Notes: generated by a model from the sequence alone, not told the origin. A DNA stretch of 64,000 bases from Synechococcales cyanobacterium GL140_1_metabat_312 (GCA_025351345.1 JANXWB010000086.1:1-64000), one strand, 5' to 3'. Numbered from the stretch's first letter, positions 8,614 through 17,878 are shown. Numbers and translations are program-made.

Positions 8614-9663
8614 ATGAAAAATTGTTCGGCTTGTCATGAACCTGTTGACGTTAGCGATCGCTTTTGTGAGACCTGTGGGTTTTTGTTAATCAAAGATTCG
8701 AGTGCGATGGCGACGTTTCAAGCGTTAACTGAACCGATTTTTCCGAATTGTCAAAAGTGTGACAGCATCAATTTAGAAGCAGATGGATTTTGTAATCAAT
8801 GTGGATTTAGGAATCCGATTCATCGCGATCGGTTTGAACAAATTTTACAGCCTGGTTTTGCAGCCCTTAGCGATCGGGGCATTCGACATTCTCAAAATGA
8901 AGATTGCTTTGCGATCGCACAATTGGCGGATGGACGATCTATCATTGTGGTTTGTGATGGTGTATCGAGTTCGATGAATCCCGGCATGGCCTCACAAAGT
9001 GCCTCTCAATCTGCCTGTGAATCTGTTCAAGAATCCTTAAAAGCTAATCTCGATCCTGAAGCGGCATTAGTTCAAGGCATTCACCAAGCCCAATTAGCAG
9101 TTGCTAAATTAGCCTCAATTAGCAAAGGAGAACCGCCATCGACCACCATTGTTGCCGCAATTATTTCTGACTGTCATTCAAATCTATCCAATTCAGATCC
9201 ATCCAATTCACGCATCTCATCAGTACAAGTCACGATCGCATGGCTGGGCGACAGTCGGGCCTATTGGCTGGGTTCAACGCCCGAAACCTCGTGTCAACTT
9301 ACCCAAGATCATTCATGGTGTGAAGACGTAGTGGCGGCGGGGGAACTGTCTCAAGAACAGGCTGAACGATCGCCTCAAGCCCATGCAATTACCCGATGGC
9401 TAGGGGTTGATGCGGAGGATGTTGTTCCGAGTTTGGTGACGATCGATTTAGCGGGACCTGGTCGATTGGTTTTGTGTAGTGATGGACTTTGGAATTACGC
9501 GAGCGGCGTGCCAGAATTCTATCAAGCCTTGCATCACCCACCCGGTACGGAAGCTAAGGTGATTGTTCGTCAGGGGGTTGAATTTGCGCTCCGATGTGGT
9601 GGACAAGACAACATTACAATAGCGCTGCTAGAACTACAATCCAAAGGTCCAGAGACCAGTTAA
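8614..9663 (+). CDS. PP2C-type serine/threonine phosphatase with N-terminal zinc ribbons
   Basis: About 349 aa from the ATG at 8614; an in-frame GTG at 8605 would add three residues. Two CxxC zinc ribbons open the protein (CSACHEPVDVSDRFCETC, then CQKC with CNQC). The PP2C domain follows: ALSDRGIRHSQNEDCFA, the metal-binding VCDGVSSS, STTIVAAIIS, WLGDSRAYWL, LVLCSDGLWNY and GGQDNITIALL. Together these carry the aspartates expected to bind two Mn/Mg ions. It sits 43 nt after the PknG-like kinase, so it is presumably the antagonist of that kinase. The ribbon pair is shared with the kinase and the FHA protein and may bring them to a common partner. Confidence 0.92.
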   Translation: MKNCSACHEPVDVSDRFCETCGFLLIKDSSAMATFQALTEPIFPNCQKCDSINLEADGFCNQCGFRNPIHRDRFEQILQPGFAALSDRGIRHSQNEDCFAIAQLADGRSIIVVCDGVSSSMNPGMASQSASQSACESVQESLKANLDPEAALVQGIHQAQLAVAKLASISKGEPPSTTIVAAIISDCHSNLSNSDPSNSRISSVQVTIAWLGDSRAYWLGSTPETSCQLTQDHSWCEDVVAAGELSQEQAERSPQAHAITRWLGVDAEDVVPSLVTIDLAGPGRLVLCSDGLWNYASGVPEFYQALHHPPGTEAKVIVRQGVEFALRCGGQDNITIALLELQSKGPETS

Positions 9664-9706
9664 TTTACTCTATTCTCAATTCCTAATTCTCTATTTTCAA
9701 ACTACC

Positions 9707-10999
9707 ATGACTACTCAATTTAATGCTCAAGTCTATCAAAATGCTTACCTCCCCGAAGGAAGTCAAGAAGTCAATGCCATTATGACCATCACCACCGATA
9801 GCGAATCAGATGGGCAAACTGGATCGCGCATCTCAGGGACTTCGGGTACGCCTCGGGTCTTTGGTGTTATCTGTGATACTTCCGGTTCAATGGAAGGAGT
9901 CAAAATTCAATCCGCCAAACACGCGATCGCCAAAGTCATTGAACTTCTGCCCTCCGATGCTTATTTCTTCATCGTAACGGGATCTAGCCAAGCCACACTC
10001 CTATCGGGACTCACTTTAGCTACCGACAGCGCCAAGAACACGGCACTCGCAGCACTCCGAACCGTCACCGCCAATCGCAGCACAGCCATTTCCACTTGGC
10101 TTAATCTCGCATTGCAGCAATTCAAACTTATGCCGGGTGCGATCGCTCAAGCGCTGTTGCTAACCGATGGCCAAAATGATAGTTCTGATTTGAATGCGTT
10201 GGACAAAGCTTTGAATGCTTGTGAAAACCAATTTCAATGTGACTGTCGCGGGGTCGGGACTGAATGGCGCGTAAGTCAATTACAGACGATCGCCCGCAAG
10301 CTGCTCGGGACGGCGGATATCATTGCTGATGCGAGTGCCATGGAAGACGATTTTCGCGCCATTCTTGGTCAAGCCATGAGCAAACAGGTCAGTGATATTG
10401 CCTTGCGGTTGTGGACTCCTCAAGGGGCAAAGGTTCTGTTCTGTAAACAGGTGAGTCCGGAAATTTTAGATATTACTAATAAGGCCAAGGCGGTCAGTGG
10501 ACAGATTGCAGACTACCCAACAGGGGCATGGGGAAATCAAGAATCTCGCGATTACCATTTCTGTATTCAAGTTAATGCTGGAAATGTTGGAGATGAAATG
10601 CTAGCAGGTCGAGCTAGCTTGGTTTATAGCCAAAATGGAGTCGAGACCAAAGTTGCTGAAACTCGAATTCTGGCTATCTGGACTGATGACGAGGTGAGAT
10701 CGGCCAAAATCGATCGGACGGTCGCCCATTACACCGGACAAGCGGAACTCGCTCAAGTAATTCATGAAGGCATGGAAGCCCGTGCCCAAGGCAATTTTGA
10801 AGTCGCAACGGCCAAACTATCCAAAGCGGTACAGCTTTCGGACGAATCCGGTAACGAAGCCACCATGAAGCTTTTGCGAAAAGTGGTAGATATCGAAGAT
10901 GCAGCGACCGGAACCATTCGTATTCGTCGTGAAGTTCGTAAAGAGGACGAAATGGCTCTCGAAACCCGATCGACCAAAACCACTCGAATCAATCGCTAG
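9707..10999 (+). CDS. VWA-domain protein of kinase cluster
   Basis: 430 aa. The von Willebrand A domain begins near residue 50 with an intact MIDAS: ICDTSGSM (D57, S59, S61), a Thr in the ANRSTAISTW region and LLLTDGQND. A C-terminal helical region (about 330-430) ends KLLRKVVDIEDAATGTIRI, then a Ser/Thr/Arg tail ETRSTKTTRINR. Such tails are candidate phosphoacceptor sites, and FHA domains read phosphothreonine. VWA-PP2C-kinase triads are known (for example TerY-P modules), where the VWA protein binds metal and partners. No signal peptide, so cytoplasmic. No clear Shine-Dalgarno sequence; the intercistronic gap is pyrimidine-rich. Confidence 0.88.
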   Translation: MTTQFNAQVYQNAYLPEGSQEVNAIMTITTDSESDGQTGSRISGTSGTPRVFGVICDTSGSMEGVKIQSAKHAIAKVIELLPSDAYFFIVTGSSQATLLSGLTLATDSAKNTALAALRTVTANRSTAISTWLNLALQQFKLMPGAIAQALLLTDGQNDSSDLNALDKALNACENQFQCDCRGVGTEWRVSQLQTIARKLLGTADIIADASAMEDDFRAILGQAMSKQVSDIALRLWTPQGAKVLFCKQVSPEILDITNKAKAVSGQIADYPTGAWGNQESRDYHFCIQVNAGNVGDEMLAGRASLVYSQNGVETKVAETRILAIWTDDEVRSAKIDRTVAHYTGQAELAQVIHEGMEARAQGNFEVATAKLSKAVQLSDESGNEATMKLLRKVVDIEDAATGTIRIRREVRKEDEMALETRSTKTTRINR

Positions 11000-11035
11000 T
11001 TTGTACTCTAATTTTAGAACACCCTGAGCTACGCC

Positions 11036-11755
11036 ATGCTTCATAACTGTCCCAAAGGCCATTCCTCTACTGATTCAGATTTCTGTTCTGTCTGTGGAAC
11101 TCGTATAGACGCTAGTGTTATTTCTAGTGCAAGTTCTAGCGTTGGTATTAGTAGCTCAACGTCTTCTAGTTCAAGTACTCCCTGCCCTGACTGCGGTACG
11201 ATCCATGAGATTAGCGAAGGAAAATTTTGCGAAATCTGCGGTCATAATTTTGAAACTGGTAAATCAGGTGGATTGCCGATGGATTTGCCGCTCATGGATT
11301 TACCGCCGATCGTTATCCCCTCTCTCGACCTTCCTACGATCGTACCCCTCTCCCCACCGCCCGCCGATGGCCCGCCGCCCCCCGTTCAAACGGCAACAAC
11401 TTGGACCATCACCGTCACCATAGACCCAACGATTGCCTCGGAGGAAAGCCCACCCGCACCGACTACCCAACCCGATCGCACATTTAAGCTTCAACCCGGT
11501 ACTACAAATTTAATTGGTCGCAATAGTGCAGCCCGAGCGATCGCCCCTGAAATTGCTTTAGACTCCGACACCGCCGTTTCCACGCGTCATGCCCTACTTG
11601 ATGCTCAGATCGACGGACAACTCGTGTTACGAGACATCGGGTCATCCAATGGAACTCAGATTAATGGTGTTGATTTGGTGCCTCTGAAAGACTACCCCTT
11701 AAAATCCACCGATCGCATCACTATCGGCCACTGGACTGCGATCGTAATCAATTAG
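11036..11755 (+). CDS. FHA-domain protein with double zinc ribbon (GarA/OdhI-like reader)
   Basis: 239 aa. The N-terminus has two CxxC ribbons (CPKG with CSVC, then CPDC with CEIC) joined by a Ser-rich linker. A Pro-rich spacer (about 80-125) follows, then a C-terminal FHA domain with LIGRNSAARAI, AVSTRHALLD and DIGSSNGTQING, the loops that bind phosphothreonine. In actinobacteria the FHA protein GarA/OdhI is the main PknG substrate and inhibits 2-oxoglutarate dehydrogenase. Here the FHA gene lies in the kinase operon itself. The ETTS phosphosite of GarA is not evident, although a Thr-rich segment (TTWTITVTIDPT) precedes the FHA domain. The true target is unknown. Confidence 0.9.
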   Translation: MLHNCPKGHSSTDSDFCSVCGTRIDASVISSASSSVGISSSTSSSSSTPCPDCGTIHEISEGKFCEICGHNFETGKSGGLPMDLPLMDLPPIVIPSLDLPTIVPLSPPPADGPPPPVQTATTWTITVTIDPTIASEESPPAPTTQPDRTFKLQPGTTNLIGRNSAARAIAPEIALDSDTAVSTRHALLDAQIDGQLVLRDIGSSNGTQINGVDLVPLKDYPLKSTDRITIGHWTAIVIN

Positions 11756-11785
11756 TTTTCTCCATTCTTCATTCCCCTATTTCCT

Positions 11786-13327
11786 ATGAATCGTGATCTT
11801 CAAAAATCTGCCAAGTCATTGAACGTTCCTCAAATCGCATCCATTACCACCATCGCTCCCACTGCATCATTACGACAAGTCAGTCTGCCATTACGATCGA
11901 AACTTTTAACCACGCCAGAAGTTTATAAAGCCGCAACTGTATGGATTCTAAGCAGTACTGTATTGCTAACGGGGGCGATCGCGAATGCTGTTATGAATCA
12001 ACGATCGGCAGTTAATGCAGTGGGTTTTGAGACGACACCGAGTATCTATCATGCGCAGCGAATTCGTGACAGTGTGGCAGATATGGATGCCAATGTTGCA
12101 AACCTTTTACTAGTGCCGATCGGTCAAAACCCCGATGCTGAAAAAGTATATCAAGATCGTAAGAAAAAGCTTTCAGTATTGCTAACTCGTGCTGCTGAAA
12201 ACATTACAATTCCCGGTGAACAAACACTAATTTCGGATATATCCCTGAACTTAAATAACTACATTGAAAAAGTTCAAGAAGCTAAAGTTTTTCATGGCCA
12301 GGGAAAAAATGAAGCTGCTCTACAAGCTTATCGTGAAGCAGAAAAAATTGTTGATGGTGTGCTGATGATCAAAGCTGATGAATTAGATCAAGTCAATTTT
12401 AAAGCGCTTCAGGAAAGCTATGACAGTGGTAATCGAATAATGGTGATTAATCAACTGATTGTGTTTTTCTTAGGTGCAGTGGTTGTGGGATCCTTAGTAG
12501 GATTTCAGATCTTATTAACTAAATGGACTAATCGTCGATTAAATGTGGGATTGTTAGCGGCGACCGTTATCGCTACAGTCTTTATCCTCGATACATTATT
12601 TCGTTTAGTATCCTCATCCAACTTATTAAAAGTCGCAAAAGTCGAAGCCTTTGACTCACTTCATGTATTACGCAAAGCCCGATCGACGGCCTATAGTCTC
12701 AATGCTGACGAAAGTCGCTATTTGCTGGATTCACAGTTTTCCACATTACATCAAGAGAATTTCTTTAGTAAAGTTACACAACTCACATTTATCCCCAATG
12801 GTCCCTTGCCGAAAACCCAACCCGATCGGTATTCTAGTGAACTCAGAAAGATTGTAAACATGCCCGATGCCCCATCCCAGTCGGTGATTAATGGTGCTTT
12901 TGCAACACAGCTTCAAAACATAACGTTTGACGGTGAACGTAAAGCAACTCAAACGATGATTAATGATTTTCTAAATTATTTTGATATTGACCAAAAAATT
13001 CGTACAACCAGTAAGCGAGAAGAGGCGATCGCACTATGTACCGTGAAGTCTAACCAAGCCTTTGATGTTTTTCTTGAATCCAATCAAAAGGTTATGGATA
13101 TTAATATAAATGCCTTTGATATATCAATTTATAAATCATTAACCTATCTAGATGTGAATGGAGTATCTAAAGAAATATTGCCCGTTGATATGGTCTCTGA
13201 TACAGCCCCCAATGGTCAAAATAAAGGATTAGACTTCTTCTGGATTAAAGCATTATTGATGACAGGCGCGATCGCTGGATTCACAGTTTATGGAATACGA
13301 TCGCGCATTGCTGAGTATGAAGCTTAA
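11786..13327 (+). CDS. Four-TM membrane sensor, GlnX-like
   Basis: 513 aa. Hydrophobic segments lie at about 51-70, 219-244, 253-275 and 485-503. This leaves two large, mostly helical extracytoplasmic regions (about 71-218 and 276-484), a short cytoplasmic loop at 245-252, a 50-residue cytoplasmic N-terminus and a very short C-tail. This TM-sensor-TM-TM-sensor-TM layout matches actinobacterial GlnX, which relays amino-acid sensing by the lipoprotein GlnH to PknG. Sequence similarity to GlnX could not be tested here. It is 30 nt downstream of the FHA gene and closes the cluster; no GlnH-like binding protein is present. Its stop overlaps the convergent purT stop by four bases. Confidence 0.75.
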   Translation: MNRDLQKSAKSLNVPQIASITTIAPTASLRQVSLPLRSKLLTTPEVYKAATVWILSSTVLLTGAIANAVMNQRSAVNAVGFETTPSIYHAQRIRDSVADMDANVANLLLVPIGQNPDAEKVYQDRKKKLSVLLTRAAENITIPGEQTLISDISLNLNNYIEKVQEAKVFHGQGKNEAALQAYREAEKIVDGVLMIKADELDQVNFKALQESYDSGNRIMVINQLIVFFLGAVVVGSLVGFQILLTKWTNRRLNVGLLAATVIATVFILDTLFRLVSSSNLLKVAKVEAFDSLHVLRKARSTAYSLNADESRYLLDSQFSTLHQENFFSKVTQLTFIPNGPLPKTQPDRYSSELRKIVNMPDAPSQSVINGAFATQLQNITFDGERKATQTMINDFLNYFDIDQKIRTTSKREEAIALCTVKSNQAFDVFLESNQKVMDININAFDISIYKSLTYLDVNGVSKEILPVDMVSDTAPNGQNKGLDFFWIKALLMTGAIAGFTVYGIRSRIAEYEA

Positions 13328-14538
13328 TTTAGTTTGATGGTAATTGCACTAGAACAAGCCATAGCCCGATCGCGAGCTTCTTTAATCGTGTTTCCTGTGG
13401 CAAGTGCCACCGCCATCCGACGATTTTTATGACAGATCGGTTTGCCGAAAATGCGAAGTTTACTCGTGGGCACTTTCAATGATTCATTCACTCCTAAAAA
13501 TATAGGACTATTACTGTTCCCAGTTGCCAATATTACCGATGACGCACTAGGGTTTAGTAATTCAATTGCACCAATAGGCAATCCCGCGATCGCCCGCACA
13601 TGCAACTCAAACTCTGACATATTCTGGCTGATCATCGTCACCATTCCCGTATCGTGAGGGCGCGGACTCACTTCACTGAAATAAACAGTTTGATCTCCAT
13701 CCGGTGAACCCTCAATAAACAATTCCACTCCAAACAATCCCCAACCGCCCAGCGCGCCCGTAATCTGATCTGAAATTGTTTGACATTGCTCTAAGGTGTG
13801 GTCTGATAAGGCGCAAGGCTGCCAAGATTCTCGGTAGTCCCCATCGATTTGTACATGGCCAATAGGTTCACAAAAATGAGTGCCATCGATCGCCCGCACT
13901 GTCAATAATGTAATCTCAGTTTCAAAGGTCACAAACCCTTCAATAATGACCCGATCGTTCTGGGTTCGTCCTTTATCGTGGGCATAGTTCCAAGCGGGCA
14001 ATATATCAGCCTCTGTTTTAATCGTACTTTGGCCCTTCCCCGATGAACTCATCACAGGCTTCACCACACAGGGCAGCCCAATCTCTTGAATCGCCTTTAA
14101 ATACTCTTCTTGAGTATCTGCAAACCGATAGGGCGATGTTTTAAGTCCTAATGTTTCCCCTGCAAGTCGACGAATACCTTCTCGGTTCATAGTCAGAAAT
14201 GTAGCCTGAGCCGTAGGGATTATATTCCAGCCTTCTTTTTCTAATTCAACCAATGTGTCCGTGGCGATCGCTTCAACTTCTGGAACAACCAAACTCGGTT
14301 TTTCCACTTCAATTAACGATCGTAATGCCTCACCGTCAAGCATATTAATCACATGCGATCGATGGGCAATTTGCATGGCAGGCGCATTAGCATAAGAATC
14401 GACCGCCACCACCTCAATCCCCAACCGCATCGCCTCGATCGCCACCTCACGACCTAATTCTCCAGATCCCAATAATAATAGTCGATGCGAATCCGGGTTG
14501 CCCGGTGTCGTCCATTCAGTCCAAGCAGAAAGCGACAT
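13324..14538 (-). CDS. purT: Formate-dependent phosphoribosylglycinamide formyltransferase (GAR transformylase 2)
   Basis: 404 aa, full length for PurT. The N-terminal pre-ATP-grasp motif [20 protein letters not shown] is followed by [16 protein letters not shown], the ATP-grasp loop [34 protein letters not shown] and the metal-binding [16 protein letters not shown]. The enzyme makes formyl-GAR from GAR, formate and ATP in step 3 of purine synthesis, independent of folate. It reads convergently with the membrane sensor gene and shares four bases with it. purM is also in the window but is not linked to it. Confidence 0.97.
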   Translation of the reverse strand: MSLSAWTEWTTPGNPDSHRLLLLGSGELGREVAIEAMRLGIEVVAVDSYANAPAMQIAHRSHVINMLDGEALRSLIEVEKPSLVVPEVEAIATDTLVELEKEGWNIIPTAQATFLTMNREGIRRLAGETLGLKTSPYRFADTQEEYLKAIQEIGLPCVVKPVMSSSGKGQSTIKTEADILPAWNYAHDKGRTQNDRVIIEGFVTFETEITLLTVRAIDGTHFCEPIGHVQIDGDYRESWQPCALSDHTLEQCQTISDQITGALGGWGLFGVELFIEGSPDGDQTVYFSEVSPRPHDTGMVTMISQNMSEFELHVRAIAGLPIGAIELLNPSASSVILATGNSNSPIFLGVNESLKVPTSKLRIFGKPICHKNRRMAVALATGNTIKEARDRAMACSSAITIKLN

Positions 14539-14678
14539 GATTTAAGATTCCTTACGGTAGAACTCCTAAGAACTATAGCGAGTTGCTGGGTAATACATGG
14601 ATAATACAACTAGATAATTAATTGATGAGATTGATTGGAGGCTTCTAGAAGTTGAAGCGAAAATTCCTAGGCTGTGGC

Positions 14679-15602
14679 TTAGATATTGGAACGATCGGTA
14701 AGCCAGCGATCGAGATCTGCCGATGATCCAAAATCGAGAAGCGCCTCTGACAAATCATCGAGTTGGTTGATAGAAAGTTTTCGTACAGTTGCTTCAAGTG
14801 ACTGATTCAGCAATCCAATCCGACGGTAGAGTTGGCGGAGCACAATAGACAATGCCTTATCTTTGGCTCCGCGTGCTTCACCGCGTGCTTCACCGCGTGC
14901 TTCGGTAGCCGCTTCCCATTCGAGGAAAACTTTTGGATAAGCCATAATTGTTGCCTCTGAAGATTCAAAAATGGATGGATTTGTTTCTATAGTAACAATT
15001 TTCCAGGCACAGAGCATTCGTAGCAATGTGGCTCGTCGCGGATCATCTAGCGGTAGGGCAATGACTTCTAAAATCGCATTGGTTTGGGTATTGCCACGAC
15101 CAAGGACACGTAACCAAAGAGTTTCGGGAATATTTGGGAGATCTCTGATGGAGACTATTGTGGTGCGGATGATGGTGTTTGGAAAACGGTAAACACCGGG
15201 GATACGGCGGGTTTGACGAATGAGCGCGCATTCTTTTTTGAGCGGTTCGGGTAACGTCGGCGTTAAAATCCATAGCCGAGGTAAATCGTTATCAGTAAGT
15301 TTACGTTTTTCGGCGTTTGCTTTTCGAGTAATTTCTTCCCGGAGCCAGAATAGTTTTAGCAGGCAAGTGGAAACGTCTTCACTAGAAGGCGCGTTACTGT
15401 AGACTTCTAAGACGCTGGGAGTGGCGATGACTTGATGCAGCAGTCCTTTTTCTTTGGAGTTGATAATTTCCGTGGGGTGGAAGAGGAGGTCGATGTATTT
15501 GGATTCGCCGGGGACTTCAAACGATCGCTCGACGGTGCCGAAGGGCGCGAGAAGATCTGCAAGAAATTCTTTGGAAAATGCATCAAAGGGGGCTTGGGTC
15601 AT
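14679..15602 (-). CDS. DUF4351-type protein, putative nuclease-like family
   Basis: 307 aa. The N-terminal region (DAFSKEFLADLLAPFGTVER, then ESKYIDLLFHP) is typical of a large cyanobacterial family with a PD-(D/E)XK-like fold. The C-terminus (VLRQLYRRIGLL, then LDDLSEALLDFGSSADLDRW) is the DUF4351 domain, also present in the protein at 46446-47357. The expected second catalytic E-x-Q/K is not obvious, so nuclease activity is doubtful. Just before DUF4351 a 12-bp tandem repeat encodes EARG units. The genes are often multicopy and spread horizontally; the biological role is unknown. Confidence 0.75.
   Translation of the reverse strand: MTQAPFDAFSKEFLADLLAPFGTVERSFEVPGESKYIDLLFHPTEIINSKEKGLLHQVIATPSVLEVYSNAPSSEDVSTCLLKLFWLREEITRKANAEKRKLTDNDLPRLWILTPTLPEPLKKECALIRQTRRIPGVYRFPNTIIRTTIVSIRDLPNIPETLWLRVLGRGNTQTNAILEVIALPLDDPRRATLLRMLCAWKIVTIETNPSIFESSEATIMAYPKVFLEWEAATEARGEARGEARGAKDKALSIVLRQLYRRIGLLNQSLEATVRKLSINQLDDLSEALLDFGSSADLDRWLTDRSNI
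14871..14906. repeat. 12-bp tandem repeat inside DUF4351 gene
   Basis: Two exact copies of GCGTGCTTCACC and a third with a changed end encode the E-A-R-G repeats of the protein. A unit of 12 bp keeps the frame when copy number changes, so it could vary the linker length. The homologous gene at 46446 carries a different 12-bp repeat at the matching place. Confidence 0.85.
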
Positions 15603-15651
15603 GGGGCGATCGTCTAAGTCCTAAAATCAATTACACCTGTTATGAATTGGC

Positions 15652-16125
15652 CTAAGCATCGGCGGGATTAAGCCCCATCATTTGCCAAGTCACCCAAGTT
15701 CCGATCGGACTCCACAATAGATAAGGCACTAGTAATAACGCAGCTAGCTGTGAAACCTGTAAGACTAAAAGAGTAAGTCCGATCGCCACAAAAAATCCCG
15801 TTGCCCCTAAAATCACACCGACTCGAAGCTTCTTAAAAAAGCACATCACCGAGGTATACGACAAGGTAACAACTTCTAAAAGGGCATAGAGTGCCATCAG
15901 AACGATCGATCGACAACTCCCCGGCTCTGCTTCCCACACCACATAGGCCGACCATGCTGCCGCTACAAAAATAATGGTCCAAATCACTGGAATTGCCCCT
16001 TCAAAGGTGAGCCATGCGGGACGACGCAATCTAAAAAACCAGCGTTGATCGCTCTTAATCAGTTGGTTCAGCCCAACCCCGATGACGATCGCAACGATTC
16101 CAATGACTAACCATGTGGGGAGCAT
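15652..16125 (-). CDS. tspO: TspO/MBR-family membrane protein
   Basis: 157 aa with five hydrophobic segments. TspO/MBR hallmarks are RRPAWLTFEGAIPVIWTIIF (the R-P-x-W and conserved Trp region), AAWSAYVVWE, and LLVPYLLWSPIGTWVTWQMM with the final L-N-P. TspO proteins bind or transport tetrapyrroles and respond to stress, and in cyanobacteria they are linked to heme/bilin metabolism. It stands alone on the minus strand between the DUF4351 gene and the HHL1-like gene, so context adds nothing. The sequence is somewhat divergent at the N-terminus but of full family length. Confidence 0.85.
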   Translation of the reverse strand: MLPTWLVIGIVAIVIGVGLNQLIKSDQRWFFRLRRPAWLTFEGAIPVIWTIIFVAAAWSAYVVWEAEPGSCRSIVLMALYALLEVVTLSYTSVMCFFKKLRVGVILGATGFFVAIGLTLLVLQVSQLAALLLVPYLLWSPIGTWVTWQMMGLNPADA

Positions 16126-16308
16126 CTCAATACCTCTACAACATACAAAAATAATGGATTTAATGGATTTCTGATATCACTTCCAATAGCATAGAGGACG
16201 AATTGCCCTGCCGTCCTTTTCAAGCTTTATCTGTTCTTCAGGTCATAATCCTGATAAAATTGAGTAGAACGCTGTTCATTTCATCCAATACTCCTTCACC
16301 AAAAACTC

Positions 16309-16752
16309 ATGACTAAGGGATTCGGGCCGCAGAAAGAAGTTAAAAAACCGCCTTCTGAAACTAGTAAAAAGCGGGTAGAAGCCTCGAAGCAGATGGATGA
16401 AATGAAGGCTCAAGGTTTGCCTGAATTTGAAATCTATCTCCGAATCAAGGATCAAAAGACTTGGTTCCCAGTTGGCGCAATTACTGTGCAACGAACCAAT
16501 CAAGTGAGTGCGGCTATTTACGCGAATGAACAAAGCCTTCGTCAAGGTGCATTCCGCATTTTCCCTGTGCTGAAAAAGGCTGCTCAGAATTTGGAATATG
16601 GCTATCGCGATAAGGAATTTAAGGAAGAACCTATTACAGTTGCAGTCAAACCAGCACCGGGTGTTCAGGGCGCTGTGAATGCGATCGTGAGCAATATGTC
16701 TGAAGCAGTGACGGGTTTGTTTAAAAAGAAAAAAAGAAATAGAGAATCATAG
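16309..16752 (+). CDS. HHL1-like thylakoid-associated protein
   Basis: 147 aa. A charged N-terminus is followed by GLPEFEIYLRIKDQKTWFPV, GAITVQRTNQVSAAIYANE, and FPVLKKAAQNLEYGYRDKEF. This matches my recollection of the HHL1 (hypersensitive to high light 1) family shared by cyanobacteria and plastids, where the plant protein helps protect or repair photosystem II. A Lys-rich C-terminus follows. There is no signal or TM segment, so any membrane association would be peripheral. A strong intrinsic terminator follows at 16778. The family assignment rests on motif memory. Confidence 0.65.
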   Translation: MTKGFGPQKEVKKPPSETSKKRVEASKQMDEMKAQGLPEFEIYLRIKDQKTWFPVGAITVQRTNQVSAAIYANEQSLRQGAFRIFPVLKKAAQNLEYGYRDKEFKEEPITVAVKPAPGVQGAVNAIVSNMSEAVTGLFKKKKRNRES

Positions 16753-16777
16753 TTGTTACGAAAATCGTTAAGAAAAG

Positions 16778-16802
16778 CCCTCTAATTTGTTGAGGGTTTT
16801 TT
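16778..16802 (+). terminator. Rho-independent terminator after HHL1-like gene
   Basis: CCCTC (16778-16782) pairs with GAGGG (16792-16796), with flanking A/T pairs extending the stem. A run of six T residues follows. It lies 26 nt after the stop codon. Confidence 0.8.
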
Positions 16803-16816
16803 AATCGCAATTTTAG

Positions 16817-17878
16817 TTAAAAAGCCGTAAAAATAGCCTTCGCACGAGGACCAAAAACAATTAAATCCTGATTGTTCAGAAAGGCTCGTGTTACAGGTTT
16901 CCCATTTATCGAAATGCCGTTTGTACTGGCTTTCCCCTTGATACTGCCGTCTTGTATTTCAAAAACAACGTCGCCCGCTTCAGTTATGAGACGGCGGATA
17001 ACGGCGTGAAATCTGGATGAAAACTGCGATCGTAAACAAATTTTGTTATCTAAATCTCGACCGATCGTATAGATATCGTCCACTAACTGAATAAAACTAC
17101 AATTTGCATCGTCTTCCAATAGAAGTGATGCCCCACTGGTGCGATCGGCGGACGCGTCTGGAGGGGTTGAGTTGGATTGGTCAATCGACTGGTTACAAAC
17201 ATCAGGATTTTGCACTTCAGTCAAATCTGGCGCTAACCAAGCAGGCTGGGTCTCTGGGGTTTGAATGATCAGTCCGAGTTCTTGTTGGGCCTGATATCTA
17301 GCTTGGGTCGCAATTTCGTCATTTGGAGAAATCGCAAGGGAATGGTCATAGGAAACAATTGCATCCGAATAACGCATCAAATCCATCAATGCATTGCCGT
17401 GATTACGCCAGGTCAATGCCAGTTGCGAGTCTATGTCGAGGGCACGACGATAGCAAATAATAGCGGTTTCAGGTTGATGGTAGCCATACAAGAGGGCATT
17501 CCCTCGGTGGTGCCAGCCTTGGACTTGCTCAGGTTGGAGCTGAAGCACCCGATCGTAGCAAGTGAGTGATGCATCGTATTCACCTAGACCATATTGAAAG
17601 ACATTTCCGCGCCGCAGCCACAAATTTGCTAATGCTTCTCGGTTAGGTTCGAGCGTTAGGGCCTTGTCATAACTGACGATCGCATCCGCAAAACGTCCTA
17701 AATCTTCTAGGACCGTACCTCGCTCATACCAAGCCTCCCAAAAGTCTCCTCGCGACCTTAGAAGACGATCGTAACATTCGACTGCCTCACTTAATGAGCC
17801 TGTCGCCGCCGCCGAAATTCCTTGGCGATACAGGTCAAGTTCAATATTAGATAAAGGAACGCGGCCCGTATCGATCAT
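16817..17878 (-). CDS. TPR protein with C-terminal FHA domain
   Basis: About 353 aa from the ATG at 17876-17878; a GTG nine bases upstream is possible. Residues 1-200 contain five or so TPR units (AVECYDRLLRSRGDFWEAW, AIVSYDKALTLEP, SLTCYDRVLQLQP, AIICYRRALDID, AIVSYDHSLAISP). After a Ser/Thr/Asp-rich linker comes an FHA domain (YTIGRDLDNKICL, FSSRFHAVIRR, ING with T-N-G). FHA domains bind phosphothreonine, so this is a second phospho-reader about 3.5 kb from the kinase cluster. It is on the other strand and not part of that operon. Confidence 0.88.
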   Translation of the reverse strand: MIDTGRVPLSNIELDLYRQGISAAATGSLSEAVECYDRLLRSRGDFWEAWYERGTVLEDLGRFADAIVSYDKALTLEPNREALANLWLRRGNVFQYGLGEYDASLTCYDRVLQLQPEQVQGWHHRGNALLYGYHQPETAIICYRRALDIDSQLALTWRNHGNALMDLMRYSDAIVSYDHSLAISPNDEIATQARYQAQQELGLIIQTPETQPAWLAPDLTEVQNPDVCNQSIDQSNSTPPDASADRTSGASLLLEDDANCSFIQLVDDIYTIGRDLDNKICLRSQFSSRFHAVIRRLITEAGDVVFEIQDGSIKGKASTNGISINGKPVTRAFLNNQDLIVFGPRAKAIFTAF

